Notes: generated from the letters alone by a model not told the origin. A DNA stretch of 12,774 nt from CAYLQA01 sp964385695 (GCA_964385695.1 CAYLQA010000067.1:1-12774); one strand, 5' to 3'; shown: positions 1 to 7,646, numbered from the stretch's first letter. Made by a program: numbers and translations.

Positions 1-111
1 CCAGTTCCACTGGGAAATATAATCATCTAATAAATTAATAATTTTATTTAATTCTATCACTGGGTAGAATTGGTACCCTGATTTCTAAGTGAGTGCAAGT
101 GAATAATTATT

Positions 112-217
112 GAAACTTCCCGTGGCAAGCCACAGGGAGTTTCGGTATGTAAGGAACTTAACTTTATAACATTCGCTTACGCCCCCGCCGCAAGCGGCGG
201 AGAAAGCGTTTCGCTTT
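112..217. repeat. Block of three inverted repeats (possible REP/MITE-like element)
   Basis: Three stem-loops lie in 106 bases. The first, 112-143, has arms of about 15 nt closing on GCAAGC, with one G-T and one C-A mismatch. The second, 185-200, is CCGCCGC/GCGGCGG with a loop of 2-4 nt. The third, 203-217, is AAAGCG/CGCTTT with a TTT loop. None is followed by a T-run, so they are not typical terminators. Stacked GC-rich hairpins in intergenic DNA are typical of REP-like or MITE-like elements. Copy number in the genome cannot be judged from here. Confidence 0.45.
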
Positions 218-297
218 GCATGTTCATTCCTTCCTACCCCTTGCCAGGAGCGGAAATTTTTTTTGCTTTGAGTCTTTGCAGCCAGTGGCAAATGGGG

Positions 298-326
298 TGG
301 CAGGATGATTTAGGCCCGGGTATAAT
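298..326 (+). promoter_or_regulatory. Candidate umuD promoter, leaderless geometry
   Basis: A perfect TATAAT sits at 321-326, only six bases before the umuD start codon at 333. Transcription would therefore begin at or next to the ATG. The best -35 at 17-bp spacing (298-303, TGGCAG) is poor, which would suit a regulated SOS promoter. No E. coli-type LexA box (CTGT-N8-ACAG) is seen nearby. GTATAATAC at 320-328 is itself a small palindrome. Confidence 0.4.
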
Positions 327-332
327 ACGGTC

Positions 333-776
333 ATGCAAGCCAAAACAGACGCAACCATACAAGGGGTATACGGCCTGGATCGAAAGACAAGGCTTGCGCG
401 GCCCCTTTTTTCCAGCGGTGTTTCCGCAGGCTTTCCCTCCCCGGCAGATGACTACATCGACCGTAAGCTCGATCTCAATGAATTGTTGATCCAAAACCCG
501 GCTGCCACCTTTTTCGTCCGCGTGGCAGGGGACTCCATGACCGGAGCCGGAATCCACCATGATGATATCCTGGTGGTGGACCGTTCCCTTGCCCCGGTGA
601 GCGGCAAGATCGTCATCGCAATCTTGTCCGGAGAACTCACGGTCAAGCGGCTGGTTCGTGATGCGTATTCCTGTAGGTTGGTGGCGGAAAATCCCGATTA
701 CCCCTCCCTCACCCTTTCCGGCGAAGAGGAATGCGAGATCTGGGGCGTGGTCACCTCGGTGATCCATTCACTCTAG
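333..776 (+). CDS. umuD: UmuD, SOS mutagenesis protein / LexA-like autoprotease subunit of DNA polymerase V
   Basis: 147 residues of peptidase S24/UmuD type (E. coli UmuD is 139). In the family, RecA filaments trigger self-cleavage to UmuD', which partners UmuC as translesion polymerase V. The cleavage site is visible as Ala32-Gly33 in VSAGFPSPADDY (Cys-Gly in E. coli). The catalytic serine is Ser68 in GDSM and the general-base lysine is Lys105 in TVKRL. The core GDSMTGAG...DDILVVDR matches the family. The ATG at 333 is the only plausible start: the frame has a stop at 306-308 and no other start codon between. It lacks a Shine-Dalgarno and lies just after a TATAAT, suggesting leaderless translation. 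umuC follows 18 bp downstream, so the two form an operon. Key residues are intact; function should be normal. Confidence 0.93.
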   Translation: MQAKTDATIQGVYGLDRKTRLARPLFSSGVSAGFPSPADDYIDRKLDLNELLIQNPAATFFVRVAGDSMTGAGIHHDDILVVDRSLAPVSGKIVIAILSGELTVKRLVRDAYSCRLVAENPDYPSLTLSGEEECEIWGVVTSVIHSL

Positions 777-794
777 CGTTTTTGGGTTGCCACC

Positions 795-2081
795 ATGAAA
801 CAGATCTTTGCCCTGATCGATTGCAATAATTTTTATGTCTCCTGTGAGCGCCTCTTTGCCCCGCATCTTATAGGGAGGCCGGTGGTGGTGCTCTCCAATA
901 ACGATGGCTGCGTTATTGCCCGTTCCGAAGAGGCCAAGACGCTGGGCATCCCCATGGGCGCGCCTTTTTTTAAATGGCAGTCTGTGATCAAAAGGCACGG
1001 GGTACACGTTTTTTCTTCAAATTATGCCTTGTATGGAGACTTGTCCCAGCGGGTGATGGATGTGCTGCAGGCCCATGAGCCCGAGGTGGAGATCTATTCC
1101 ATTGATGAGGCCTTTCTCCGCCTGCCCCAAGGGAAAAATACCGACCTGGAGCAATACGGACACGAGCTGCGGGATAAGATCAGGCAGTGGGTGGGGTTGC
1201 CGGTTTCCATCGGCTTTGGGCCCACCAAGACCCTGGCTAAGGTCGCTAGCCGTATGGCCAAGAAAAATAAAGAGTGCCAGGGGGTGTTCGATATTACCGG
1301 GCAGGCCGATATCTTGACAATGCTGGGGAATGTGGCCGTAGGGGATGTTTGGGGTATTGGCCGGAGAACGACCAGCAAACTTGGTGACTATGGAGTACGG
1401 ACAGCCAAGGATCTTGCTCTTATGCCGGACGGTTGGTTGAGAAAACAGCTTACCGTCACCGGCCTGCGCACGGCCATGGAGCTGCGTGGTATTTCCTGCC
1501 TGCCTTTGGAGGATGGCCCACCGGCCAAGAAATCCATCACCAGCTCGCGTTCCTTTGGTCGACTGGTCACCGAGCTTGCCGATTTGCAGGAAGCTATGGC
1601 TGCCTATGTCTCCATTGCCGCGGAAAAATTGCGGGAGCAGCATCTGGCCACTGGTTGTCTTTCGGTCTTTCTTTCCACCAACCGCCATAAGAAAGACGCC
1701 CCCCAGTATAGCAACAGCGAGACCTTCACTCTGGCGGAGCCGACCATCTCAACGCCGGAATTGATCCACGCTGCATCCCAATGCCTGGAGCGCCTGTTTC
1801 GTAAGGGGTATGCTTACCAAAAGGTTGGAGTGATTTTGACCGACCTCCTGCCGGAGAACAGGCGACAAGGGCATCTTTTTCTGGCCGATAAGGGCAGGGC
1901 CAAGCCTCTCATGGCCGCCCTGGACAGGATCAACAACCGCTGGGGCCGGGAGACGGTGCGGTACGCAGCCGCCGGTTTTACCCGGGACTGGAAGAACCGG
2001 CAGGAGAAAAAATCTCCGGCCTATACCACCAGCTGGCAGGATCTGCCCGTGGTCAGGGCCTCGTTTCCCGATTCTCCCTGA
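795..2081 (+). CDS. umuC: UmuC, Y-family DNA polymerase V catalytic subunit
   Basis: 428 residues, close to the 422 of E. coli UmuC. It is a Y-family polymerase that copies past damaged template bases and is error-prone. The first metal-binding Asp is Asp9 (ALIDCNNFYVSCE). The SNNDGC motif is at 34-39. The second catalytic acidic pair is Asp104-Glu105 in YSIDEAF. A thumb and little-finger region follows. Near the C-terminus QGHLF (358-362) fits the QxxLF beta-clamp-binding pentapeptide and sits where UmuC proteins carry it. The gene lies 18 bp after umuD and is surely co-transcribed. Its last 29 bases overlap, tail to tail, the 3' end of the minus-strand gene at 2053-2613. All active-site residues are present, and nothing suggests decay. 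Confidence 0.95.
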   Translation: MKQIFALIDCNNFYVSCERLFAPHLIGRPVVVLSNNDGCVIARSEEAKTLGIPMGAPFFKWQSVIKRHGVHVFSSNYALYGDLSQRVMDVLQAHEPEVEIYSIDEAFLRLPQGKNTDLEQYGHELRDKIRQWVGLPVSIGFGPTKTLAKVASRMAKKNKECQGVFDITGQADILTMLGNVAVGDVWGIGRRTTSKLGDYGVRTAKDLALMPDGWLRKQLTVTGLRTAMELRGISCLPLEDGPPAKKSITSSRSFGRLVTELADLQEAMAAYVSIAAEKLREQHLATGCLSVFLSTNRHKKDAPQYSNSETFTLAEPTISTPELIHAASQCLERLFRKGYAYQKVGVILTDLLPENRRQGHLFLADKGRAKPLMAALDRINNRWGRETVRYAAAGFTRDWKNRQEKKSPAYTTSWQDLPVVRASFPDSP

Positions 2082-2613
2082 GTTTTCTTACGATCTCGCC
2101 AAGGGCGATGCGCTCGCCGACCGGCAGTCCGTGGGCTGCGCAGTACTCCTGGTTGAGGGCAAAGAGTCTGGCATTGTATGCATCGAGCAGGAGCAGGTCG
2201 TCCATGACAAAGGTGAAATCATCCGGGAAGTTCAAGGGGCAGGCCGAGACCTCGATGTTGCCCATTTCCTCATCAATATAGCCAATGGCTAATCCCTGGG
2301 TACGGCAGATGATGGGCCGGGTCTCGTAAACGGCGCACAGGTCATCGAGCAAAAAAGGACAAATCTCCCTCTGCATTCTTGCCTGCTCGGCAATACGGTT
2401 TTGTCTTTCCAGGCCAAGAGCGGCAAAGGCCTCTTGCAAGCGGGCCGCCTCAAGGGGCAGGACGGTAAAGGCGCGGCAGCAGGCGCTGCAGCCGGGGCCG
2501 CAGCGGAGAATGCTGCCGAGCTCTCCGCGTAGCTGCTCTATCCTGCTGAGCAGATCCCGGAGTAAACAGGCGTAGGTTTTTTGCAGATTCGGGGAGGGGT
2601 GAGGGAAGGGCAT
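2053..2613 (-). CDS. YkgJ-family cysteine-cluster protein (putative Zn/Fe chelator)
   Basis: 186 residues. The family signature is clear: a first cluster Cys38-x3-Cys42-x2-Cys45-Cys46 (CGPGCSACC) and a second, Cys85-x7-Cys93 followed by AVYETRPIICR with Cys103. Such proteins are presumed to bind zinc or an iron-sulfur centre; their biochemical role is not established. It is soluble, with no signal peptide or membrane span. The 3' end overlaps umuC by 29 bp in convergent orientation, and the 5' end faces the GTPase operon divergently. The ATG at 2613 is the first in frame and gives an N-terminus of ordinary length; no strong ribosome-binding site was seen. No functional link to either neighbour is evident. 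Confidence 0.85.
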   Translation of the reverse strand: MPFPHPSPNLQKTYACLLRDLLSRIEQLRGELGSILRCGPGCSACCRAFTVLPLEAARLQEAFAALGLERQNRIAEQARMQREICPFLLDDLCAVYETRPIICRTQGLAIGYIDEEMGNIEVSACPLNFPDDFTFVMDDLLLLDAYNARLFALNQEYCAAHGLPVGERIALGEIVRKLRENRETRP

Positions 2614-2754
2614 AGGGAAAACCGCTGCGTGGCTGAGCCTTTTTCAGGATGAGTGAGATGATGTGAGCATAACATAAAAGGAAGGTGACGTGAACGTGCA
2701 AAGCACAACCTCTGTTCTGCAATTCGAATCTTTCGCCGATCCTTCACTTGGAAT

Positions 2755-2783
2755 TTGACGGGGCGGCTGGAACTTTCTAAGAT
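2755..2783 (+). promoter_or_regulatory. Sigma70-type promoter of the GTPase-kinase-ATPase operon
   Basis: TTGACG (2755-2760), exactly 17 bp, then TAAGAT (2778-2783): five of six and four of six matches to consensus. The expected transcription start is near 2790. This gives an 80-nt leader if translation starts at the TTG at 2870. No operator or riboswitch-like fold is recognised in the leader. Confidence 0.65.
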
Positions 2784-2869
2784 GATAGCATGAACAGGAA
2801 ATGTCAAAAGGGCCTTCAGGCGTAGCGCTTGGGGTTCAGTCTATTTTTGCAGCACCCAGGGAGAGAGCC

Positions 2870-3526
2870 TTGATAGAGTTCGATGAGCTTGAAAAGCGGA
2901 TGATTCTCAAGCTTGTGTATTACGGTCCTGCGCTTTCAGGCAAGACGACCAATTTGCTCAAGCTGCATGATCTTCTTGCCCAGGAAGACAGGGGCGATCT
3001 CATGGTCCTTGACACCAAGGACGACAGGACGATCTACTTTGATCTGCTGCCATTTTTTATTACGGCCCCCAGCGGTCTGAAGATAAAACTCAAGGTATAC
3101 ACCGTGCCCGGTCAGGTGAAGCATGACGCTACCCGGAAGGCTGTCTTGCAGCGGGCGGATGGCGTCGCCTTTATTGCCGATTCCCAACCGCGGGAATCAA
3201 CAAACAACTCGGAAAGCTTTGCCAACCTTGAAAAAAATTTTTCCTTTGTCGGGCTGAATATTGAAAAGATCCCGCTTGTCGTGCAGTTCAATAAGAGGGA
3301 TATGCCCGAGATTATCTCTGAAGAGAATATCCGTAAGGTCTGGGAGCCAACCGGCATTCCCTGCTTTATGGCCTCGGCCCTTGAGGGCTGGGGGGTTGTG
3401 GAAACCTTTGCCCGACTGCTCGGCCTTGTCTATGAGTCGATTGATAAAAAATACGGCCTGGCTGCGGAGCATGGCATGGCAAAGGATGAGTTTATTGCAA
3501 AGCTGTCCCGGCAAGCGTCGGTTTGA
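2870..3526 (+). CDS. MglA-family small Ras-like GTPase
   Basis: 218 residues from a TTG start. MglA GTPases mark a cell pole and control type IV pilus or gliding machinery; an MglB protein normally stimulates hydrolysis. Numbering from the TTG: P-loop 19-27 (GPALSGKTT), the DTKDDRTIYFD segment, G3 motif TVPGQ at 78-82 (MglA type, Thr-Val-Pro replacing the usual Asp-x-x), G4 NKRD at 141-144 and G5 SALEG at 169-173. The TTG is preferred because AGGGAG (2858-2863) lies six bases before it and the family N-terminus begins there. An in-frame ATG at 2801 would add 23 atypical residues, with AGGAA touching the start codon. The kinase gene follows after 43 bp, so it is first in a three-gene operon. 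No mglB is in the window. Confidence 0.9.
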   Translation: MIEFDELEKRMILKLVYYGPALSGKTTNLLKLHDLLAQEDRGDLMVLDTKDDRTIYFDLLPFFITAPSGLKIKLKVYTVPGQVKHDATRKAVLQRADGVAFIADSQPRESTNNSESFANLEKNFSFVGLNIEKIPLVVQFNKRDMPEIISEENIRKVWEPTGIPCFMASALEGWGVVETFARLLGLVYESIDKKYGLAAEHGMAKDEFIAKLSRQASV

Positions 3527-3569
3527 GCCTTTTTGTCGGTGAGCGGCTGCAAAGAAAAAGGTTGGCGTC

Positions 3570-4871
3570 ATGACTCAACATCATTCCCAAGATGACTTGC
3601 GCGTGGTGGTCGGCGAAGAAAAGCGCCTGACCGATCTCCTTTGCGCCCAGGAGGTCGATCCCCTGCTGGACAGCATTGTCAGGGCCGGGATAAGGCAGGT
3701 CCGCATTGTTGATGAATCCGGCCAGACCCTCTGGCGCCGGGGCGAGGCGCACTCTTCTCCCCAGGAGGAGGTTTCCCTGCCCTTGAAGCTGGAAGGGGAA
3801 ACCGTGGGCAGGGTGATGCTCAGTGGTGATCTCTCGCGGGTGGCGGTAGTACAGAGTCTTGCCTCTGTTTTAAGCGATATGGTGAAAGGTATCCTGCACA
3901 GCAACCTGAAGCGGCTGCTGACAACAGAGATTCATACCCATGTGGTCCAACAATCCTATGAGGAGTTGTTGGAGACCAACAAACGGTTGTCCCGTTCCGA
4001 GGCAAAATACCGCGAACTTGCCAAGACCCTTGAGCAAAAGGTGGAACAGCGTACGGCGCAGCTTAAAAAAGCCCATGCCCTTATGCTGCAGCAGGAAAAA
4101 TTGGCAGCCGTGGGGCAGCTGGCAGCGGGAATGGCCCACGAAATCAATAATCCCCTGGGATTTGTCAACAGTAATTTCAGCGCCATTGCCAGGTACTTTG
4201 AGCGCCTTAAAGGCATGCTGCAGAGTCTGCAGGCCTCCTTTGGCAAGAAGGAGCCGGTGCCGCAGATAATGGCGGAACTGAAGGAGAAATGGCAGGGGTT
4301 GAAAATCTCCTTTATCCTGGATGACATGGACGATCTCGTCGCACAGAGTGTTGAGGGCTGCGGAAGAATCCAGAAGATCGTTGCCGACCTGAAGGGCTTT
4401 TCCCATGTAGACGACGCGGAACTAAAGCTGGTTGACCTGAATGAGGAGATCGAGCGGACGCTGAATGTCCTCGCCCACAGGCTTCCGCAAGATGCCCGGA
4501 TAGTAAAACGCTACCAAAAGATACCCGGCTTTCTCTGTAATCCGGCCCTGCTCTGCCAGGTGTTCTTCAATATCATTCAAAACGCCTGCCAGGCCAGGCC
4601 CACAGGGCTGCACTTGCTCATCGAGACCCAGGCAAAGGGCGAGAGTCTCATTATTCGCTTTAAGGACAACGGCCCAGGGATTCCAAAGGAAATACAGCAT
4701 AGAATTTTCGAGCCTTTTTTTACCACCCGTGACGTTGGTGAGGGGCCGGGCATGGGCCTTGCCATGTCCTACGAGGTGATCGCCTCATACAATGGGACGA
4801 TCACCATGCACAGCGAAGATGGCCAGGGAGCAATCTTTAGCATTGTCCTTCCCCTGGCGGAGAAAATATGA
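3570..4871 (+). CDS. Cytosolic sensor histidine kinase
   Basis: 433 residues without a membrane span or signal peptide. Residues 1-115 form an uncharacterised sensory region and about 130-175 a coiled coil leading to dimerisation. The HisKA H-box is GQLAAGMAHEINNPL with phospho-acceptor His190. The ATPase domain shows an N-box (NIIQNACQA, Asn334/Asn338), G1 DNGPGIP at 366-372, an F-box EPFFTTR and G2 GEGPGMGLA at 390-398. The Pro in G2 replaces the usual Thr of GxGTGLGL, a mild oddity. Its TGA overlaps the ATG of the next gene (ATGA at 4868-4871), implying translational coupling. The receiver domain at the N-terminus of that protein is the obvious phosphate acceptor (inference). AAGG upstream of 3570 serves as ribosome-binding site. 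Confidence 0.92.
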   Translation: MTQHHSQDDLRVVVGEEKRLTDLLCAQEVDPLLDSIVRAGIRQVRIVDESGQTLWRRGEAHSSPQEEVSLPLKLEGETVGRVMLSGDLSRVAVVQSLASVLSDMVKGILHSNLKRLLTTEIHTHVVQQSYEELLETNKRLSRSEAKYRELAKTLEQKVEQRTAQLKKAHALMLQQEKLAAVGQLAAGMAHEINNPLGFVNSNFSAIARYFERLKGMLQSLQASFGKKEPVPQIMAELKEKWQGLKISFILDDMDDLVAQSVEGCGRIQKIVADLKGFSHVDDAELKLVDLNEEIERTLNVLAHRLPQDARIVKRYQKIPGFLCNPALLCQVFFNIIQNACQARPTGLHLLIETQAKGESLIIRFKDNGPGIPKEIQHRIFEPFFTTRDVGEGPGMGLAMSYEVIASYNGTITMHSEDGQGAIFSIVLPLAEKI

Positions 4872-7324
4872 TGAAGTATGCCGGTCTGTTCAAAGGCATT
4901 GACCAGGAGCAAGGGGAAGAAGATCTCTCCTTGGACAATCAGGAGCCCCAGGAGGCCCCGGGCAGGTTCACCCTTCTCTTCGTAGATGATGAGGAGGGAG
5001 TACTCCGCTCGCTGGGCAGGATATTCCTTGAAGAGGATTATCACATCCTCACGGCCTCCAATGCCAGTGATGCCTTGGCGGTTATGGAAAAGGAAAAGGT
5101 CCATCTGGTCATCTCCGATCATCGCATGCCCGGCATGACCGGGGCCCAGCTTTTGGCAAAGGTGCGGGAGAAATGGCCGGAAACCATCCGTATTATGCTG
5201 ACAGGCTACGTCGATATCCAGTCCATCATGGGAGCGGTGAATGACGGGGCGGTTTACAAGTTCATTACCAAGCCATGGAACGATGAGGACCTTCGTCTCT
5301 CCGTCAGTCTCGCCCTGCAGCAGTATGCCCTGATTCAGGAAAACAAAAAGCTCAAGGATCTCACCAGAAAACAGAGGGGGAAAATAAGTAAGTACAGCGG
5401 CATGCTGGATGAGGATAAGAGTGTCCTTGCCAACTACCTCATGAAATCCGGAGAGGTGAGCAAGGATGACATGGTTCGGGTCATACGGGAAAAGGAGGAT
5501 GAGGAAACCATCGGTGAAGCCCTTGTCCGACTCGGCGTGATCAGCGAATCAGGCATCGTCAAGGTGCTGCAGGAGCACCTTCACTTTGAGTATGTTGATC
5601 TCAAGGAGATGGAGTTACGGTCCAATGTGGTCAAATTTCTGCCCAGGGAGCTCTGCGAAAAAAACAGGGTGCTTCCCGTGCGCATTGACGCCAAGCAGTT
5701 CACCCTGGCCATGGCCGATCCTTCCGACATGTACAAGATCGACAATATCGCCACCATGACCTCCATGAAGGTGGTGCCGGTCATTGCCAGGAGTTCGGAT
5801 ATTCTTGCCCTGTTGAAGATTGTCTATGGCGAGGTCTCTGAGCCGCTCCCCCAGGGGGATACCTTTGACGGCCTGGATGAGATGGACCTTGAGTTCGAGC
5901 CGCTGGATGAGATCGACATCGTCATCGAAGAGGATGAAGATCAGATCAATATCGATGAGCTGCTCTCCTCCTCAAAGGTCCCGCCCATTATCCGCATCGT
6001 CAATGCCATCATCTCCGAGGCCATTCGCTTTGAGGCCAGCGATATACATATCGAGCCCAAGACCAAGTATACGGTTGTCCGCTTTCGTGTCGACGGCATG
6101 CTCCATAACAAGATCAAGATTCCCTCCGAGATCCACCCGGCCACGGTTTCGCGGATCAAGATTATCGGGAAAATGGACATCGCCGAACGGCGCCTGCCCC
6201 AGGATGGCCGCATCACCGTCAAATCCGGCACCAGGATCGTTGATATCAGGGTTTCCACCATGCCGACCATCAACGGCGAAAAGATTGTGATGCGTATTCT
6301 TGATAAGAACGCCTCCATCAAGAATATCCACGAACTGGGACTGCAGGCGGCTGAACTGGCCGATATCAATGTTCTTATTAAAAAGCCGCAGGGGATTATT
6401 ATTGCCACCGGCCCCACGGGCAGCGGCAAGACCACCATGCTCTACTCCATGCTCAACACGATGCTTGAAACGACCAAGAATTTTCAAACCATTGAGGACC
6501 CTGTTGAGTATTTCCTTGAGGAGGCCAGCCAGATTTACATTAAGGAGAAAACCGGTCTTTCCTTTTCCTCGGTTCTGCGTTCGACCCTGCGCCAGGACCC
6601 GGATGTGATACTGGTCGGCGAGATCCGTGATTACGAGACCGCGGATGTGGCCTTCAAGGCCGCCTTGACCGGGCACATGGTGCTGACCACCCTGCATACC
6701 AATAACACGGTGGCCTCGATCACGCGCTTGCTGGATATGGGAGTGCGCCCCTATCTGCTGGCCTCGGCCATGGAGGGGGTGGTTGCCCAGCGCCTGGTTC
6801 GGAAAAATTGCCCCCACTGCCGCCGGGAACAGGAACTGGACCCGTCCTTGTTGGATTTGTTGAAAATATCGCCGGCAACCCTTGGTGGCAAGGAGTTTAA
6901 AGGTGCCGGTTGCGATCGTTGCAATCAGACAGGATATTTCGGCCGAATGGGGATATTCGAGGTCTTCAACATGAACGATGCCTTCCGCCACTTTATCAGC
7001 AGTTCCTACAAGGAGGCCGAGTTGATGAAAATGGCCAAAAGCGGCGGCATGCTGACCCTGTTAGACGACGGCATCGAAAAGGTCAAGCAGGGCCTGACAA
7101 CCCTTGATGAGATTCTGCGGGTCCTTGGTTCGCAGGCGCGTTATGACAGGCAATGCGAAAGCTGTAAAAAAATGATTGATGTGAACTTTCTCTTTTGTCC
7201 CTTCTGCGGGAGTTTTAAGCACGATTATTGCAAAAGTTGTCAGGCCCACCTTGAGGGGCAGTGGGAACATTGTCCCTTCTGTGGCACCGTAAAGGGAGAG
7301 GAGGCGCCGGGCATGGTGCAATAA
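4868..7324 (+). CDS. Receiver-domain / MshEN / PilB-GspE-type secretion ATPase fusion with double zinc ribbon
   Basis: 818 residues, against about 500-570 for ordinary GspE or PilB. Order: (1) receiver domain about 34-155, with acidic pair Asp40-Asp41, phospho-site Asp84 (SDHRMPG), Thr112 and Lys135-Pro136; (2) helical linker; (3) GspE N-terminal/MshEN-like domain about 185-325, with two degenerate repeats at 187-209 and 215-237; (4) acidic linker about 335-366; (5) T2SSE ATPase from about 372, with Walker A GPTGSGKTT (515-523, Lys521), Asp box EDPVEY, Walker B DPDVILVGE (577-585, Glu585), His box GHMVLTTLHT and the family tetracysteine Cys648/651/682/685; (6) an extra double zinc ribbon, Cys763/766/777/780 and 788/791/802/805. 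It is probably a pilus-extension or secretion motor gated by phosphorylation. The start overlaps the kinase stop. No pilin or platform gene is adjacent. Confidence 0.93.
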   Translation: MMKYAGLFKGIDQEQGEEDLSLDNQEPQEAPGRFTLLFVDDEEGVLRSLGRIFLEEDYHILTASNASDALAVMEKEKVHLVISDHRMPGMTGAQLLAKVREKWPETIRIMLTGYVDIQSIMGAVNDGAVYKFITKPWNDEDLRLSVSLALQQYALIQENKKLKDLTRKQRGKISKYSGMLDEDKSVLANYLMKSGEVSKDDMVRVIREKEDEETIGEALVRLGVISESGIVKVLQEHLHFEYVDLKEMELRSNVVKFLPRELCEKNRVLPVRIDAKQFTLAMADPSDMYKIDNIATMTSMKVVPVIARSSDILALLKIVYGEVSEPLPQGDTFDGLDEMDLEFEPLDEIDIVIEEDEDQINIDELLSSSKVPPIIRIVNAIISEAIRFEASDIHIEPKTKYTVVRFRVDGMLHNKIKIPSEIHPATVSRIKIIGKMDIAERRLPQDGRITVKSGTRIVDIRVSTMPTINGEKIVMRILDKNASIKNIHELGLQAAELADINVLIKKPQGIIIATGPTGSGKTTMLYSMLNTMLETTKNFQTIEDPVEYFLEEASQIYIKEKTGLSFSSVLRSTLRQDPDVILVGEIRDYETADVAFKAALTGHMVLTTLHTNNTVASITRLLDMGVRPYLLASAMEGVVAQRLVRKNCPHCRREQELDPSLLDLLKISPATLGGKEFKGAGCDRCNQTGYFGRMGIFEVFNMNDAFRHFISSSYKEAELMKMAKSGGMLTLLDDGIEKVKQGLTTLDEILRVLGSQARYDRQCESCKKMIDVNFLFCPFCGSFKHDYCKSCQAHLEGQWEHCPFCGTVKGEEAPGMVQ

Positions 7325-7552
7325 CCAGCTGCCCATGCGGATTTTCATGGAAAAGCGGGCAGGTAAAATACTCCCGGCAGAAGATTCCCCGGTAAAACCG
7401 TATCACTCATCGCTCTGATATCTCTTTGCGGCACTGGGACGAGCAACAGGGTGGGCAATTACAGAGGGGAGATTCGGAGGCTGGGCCCTTTGCGCCCGCT
7501 TTTGGAAGTCCTGGCGGGAGGGACCACACTCTAAGAACGGGGCCCACACCAC
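7325..7552. other. Intergenic chromosome between the ATPase gene and the tRNA terminator
   Basis: No gene is seen. CTGCCC (7329-7334) can pair with GGGCAG (7357-7362) around an inner TTTTC/GAAAA stem just after the ATPase stop codon. No T-run follows, so this is at best a weak terminator. The rest is the original DNA downstream of the tRNA-Glu gene before integration. A minus-strand frame at 7403-7657 is an artefact of reading through tRNA sequence. Confidence 0.5.
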
Positions 7553-7586
7553 AAAAAAAAAGGAATCAACCGGATTGGTTAATTCC
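7553..7586 (-). terminator. Rho-independent terminator of the tRNA-Glu transcript
   Basis: Read on the minus strand, GGAATTAACC (7586-7577) pairs with GGTTGATTCC (7571-7562) over ten base pairs with one G-U, around a five-base loop. A run of nine T follows directly (7561-7553). It lies 15 bases after the tRNA CCA end. It would have ended the intact tRNA-Glu transcript before the insertion. Confidence 0.9.
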
Positions 7587-7601
7587 CTAGGGTAGGCTGT
7601 A

Positions 7602-7646
7602 TGGCGTCCCCAACGGGATTCGAACCCGTGTCGCCGGCGTGAAAGG
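7602..7646 (-). other. attR-like site: 3' half of tRNA-Glu(UUC)
   Basis: On the minus strand these 45 nt match a tRNA-Glu from the anticodon loop onward: loop CTTTCAC with anticodon TTC, 3' anticodon strand GCCGG, T arm ACGGG-TTCGAAT-CCCGT, acceptor strand TGGGGAC, discriminator G and encoded CCA. Upstream, the five bases that should be CCGGC read GCGCC, and no D arm or 5' acceptor strand (GTCCCCA) follows. The sequence therefore stops being tRNA at the anticodon loop. Tyrosine integrases commonly cross over at tRNA anticodon loops and leave such a 3' fragment at the far end of the element. The native terminator beside it marks the left side as host DNA. Confidence 0.85.

Larger units (their letters stand above)
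1..332. other. Gene-free region upstream of umuD
   Basis: No convincing gene is seen in this stretch. The first 110 bases are AT-rich with a small inverted repeat at 1-13 (CCAGT/ACTGG). Three hairpins then follow between 112 and 217 (separate entry), and the last 100 bases lead into umuD. A 68-codon minus-strand frame at 85-291 runs straight through the hairpins and lacks protein-like character, so it is not called. The region may hold the end of an interspersed repeat element. Confidence 0.6.

Noticed and set aside
85..291. 68-codon minus-strand frame upstream of umuD
   Set aside because: It runs through three hairpins, has no ribosome-binding site and looks unlike a protein; more likely part of a repeat element.
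234..767. 177-codon minus-strand frame opposite umuD
   Set aside because: Lies antisense to a clearly identified gene and shows no protein family features.
1017..1688. 223-codon minus-strand frame opposite umuC
   Set aside because: Antisense to a conserved polymerase gene; open only because of its codon pattern.
5972..6991. 339-codon minus-strand frame opposite the secretion ATPase
   Set aside because: Long, but antisense to a gene with all catalytic motifs; its composition is Gly/His/Asp-rich, as typical shadow frames are.
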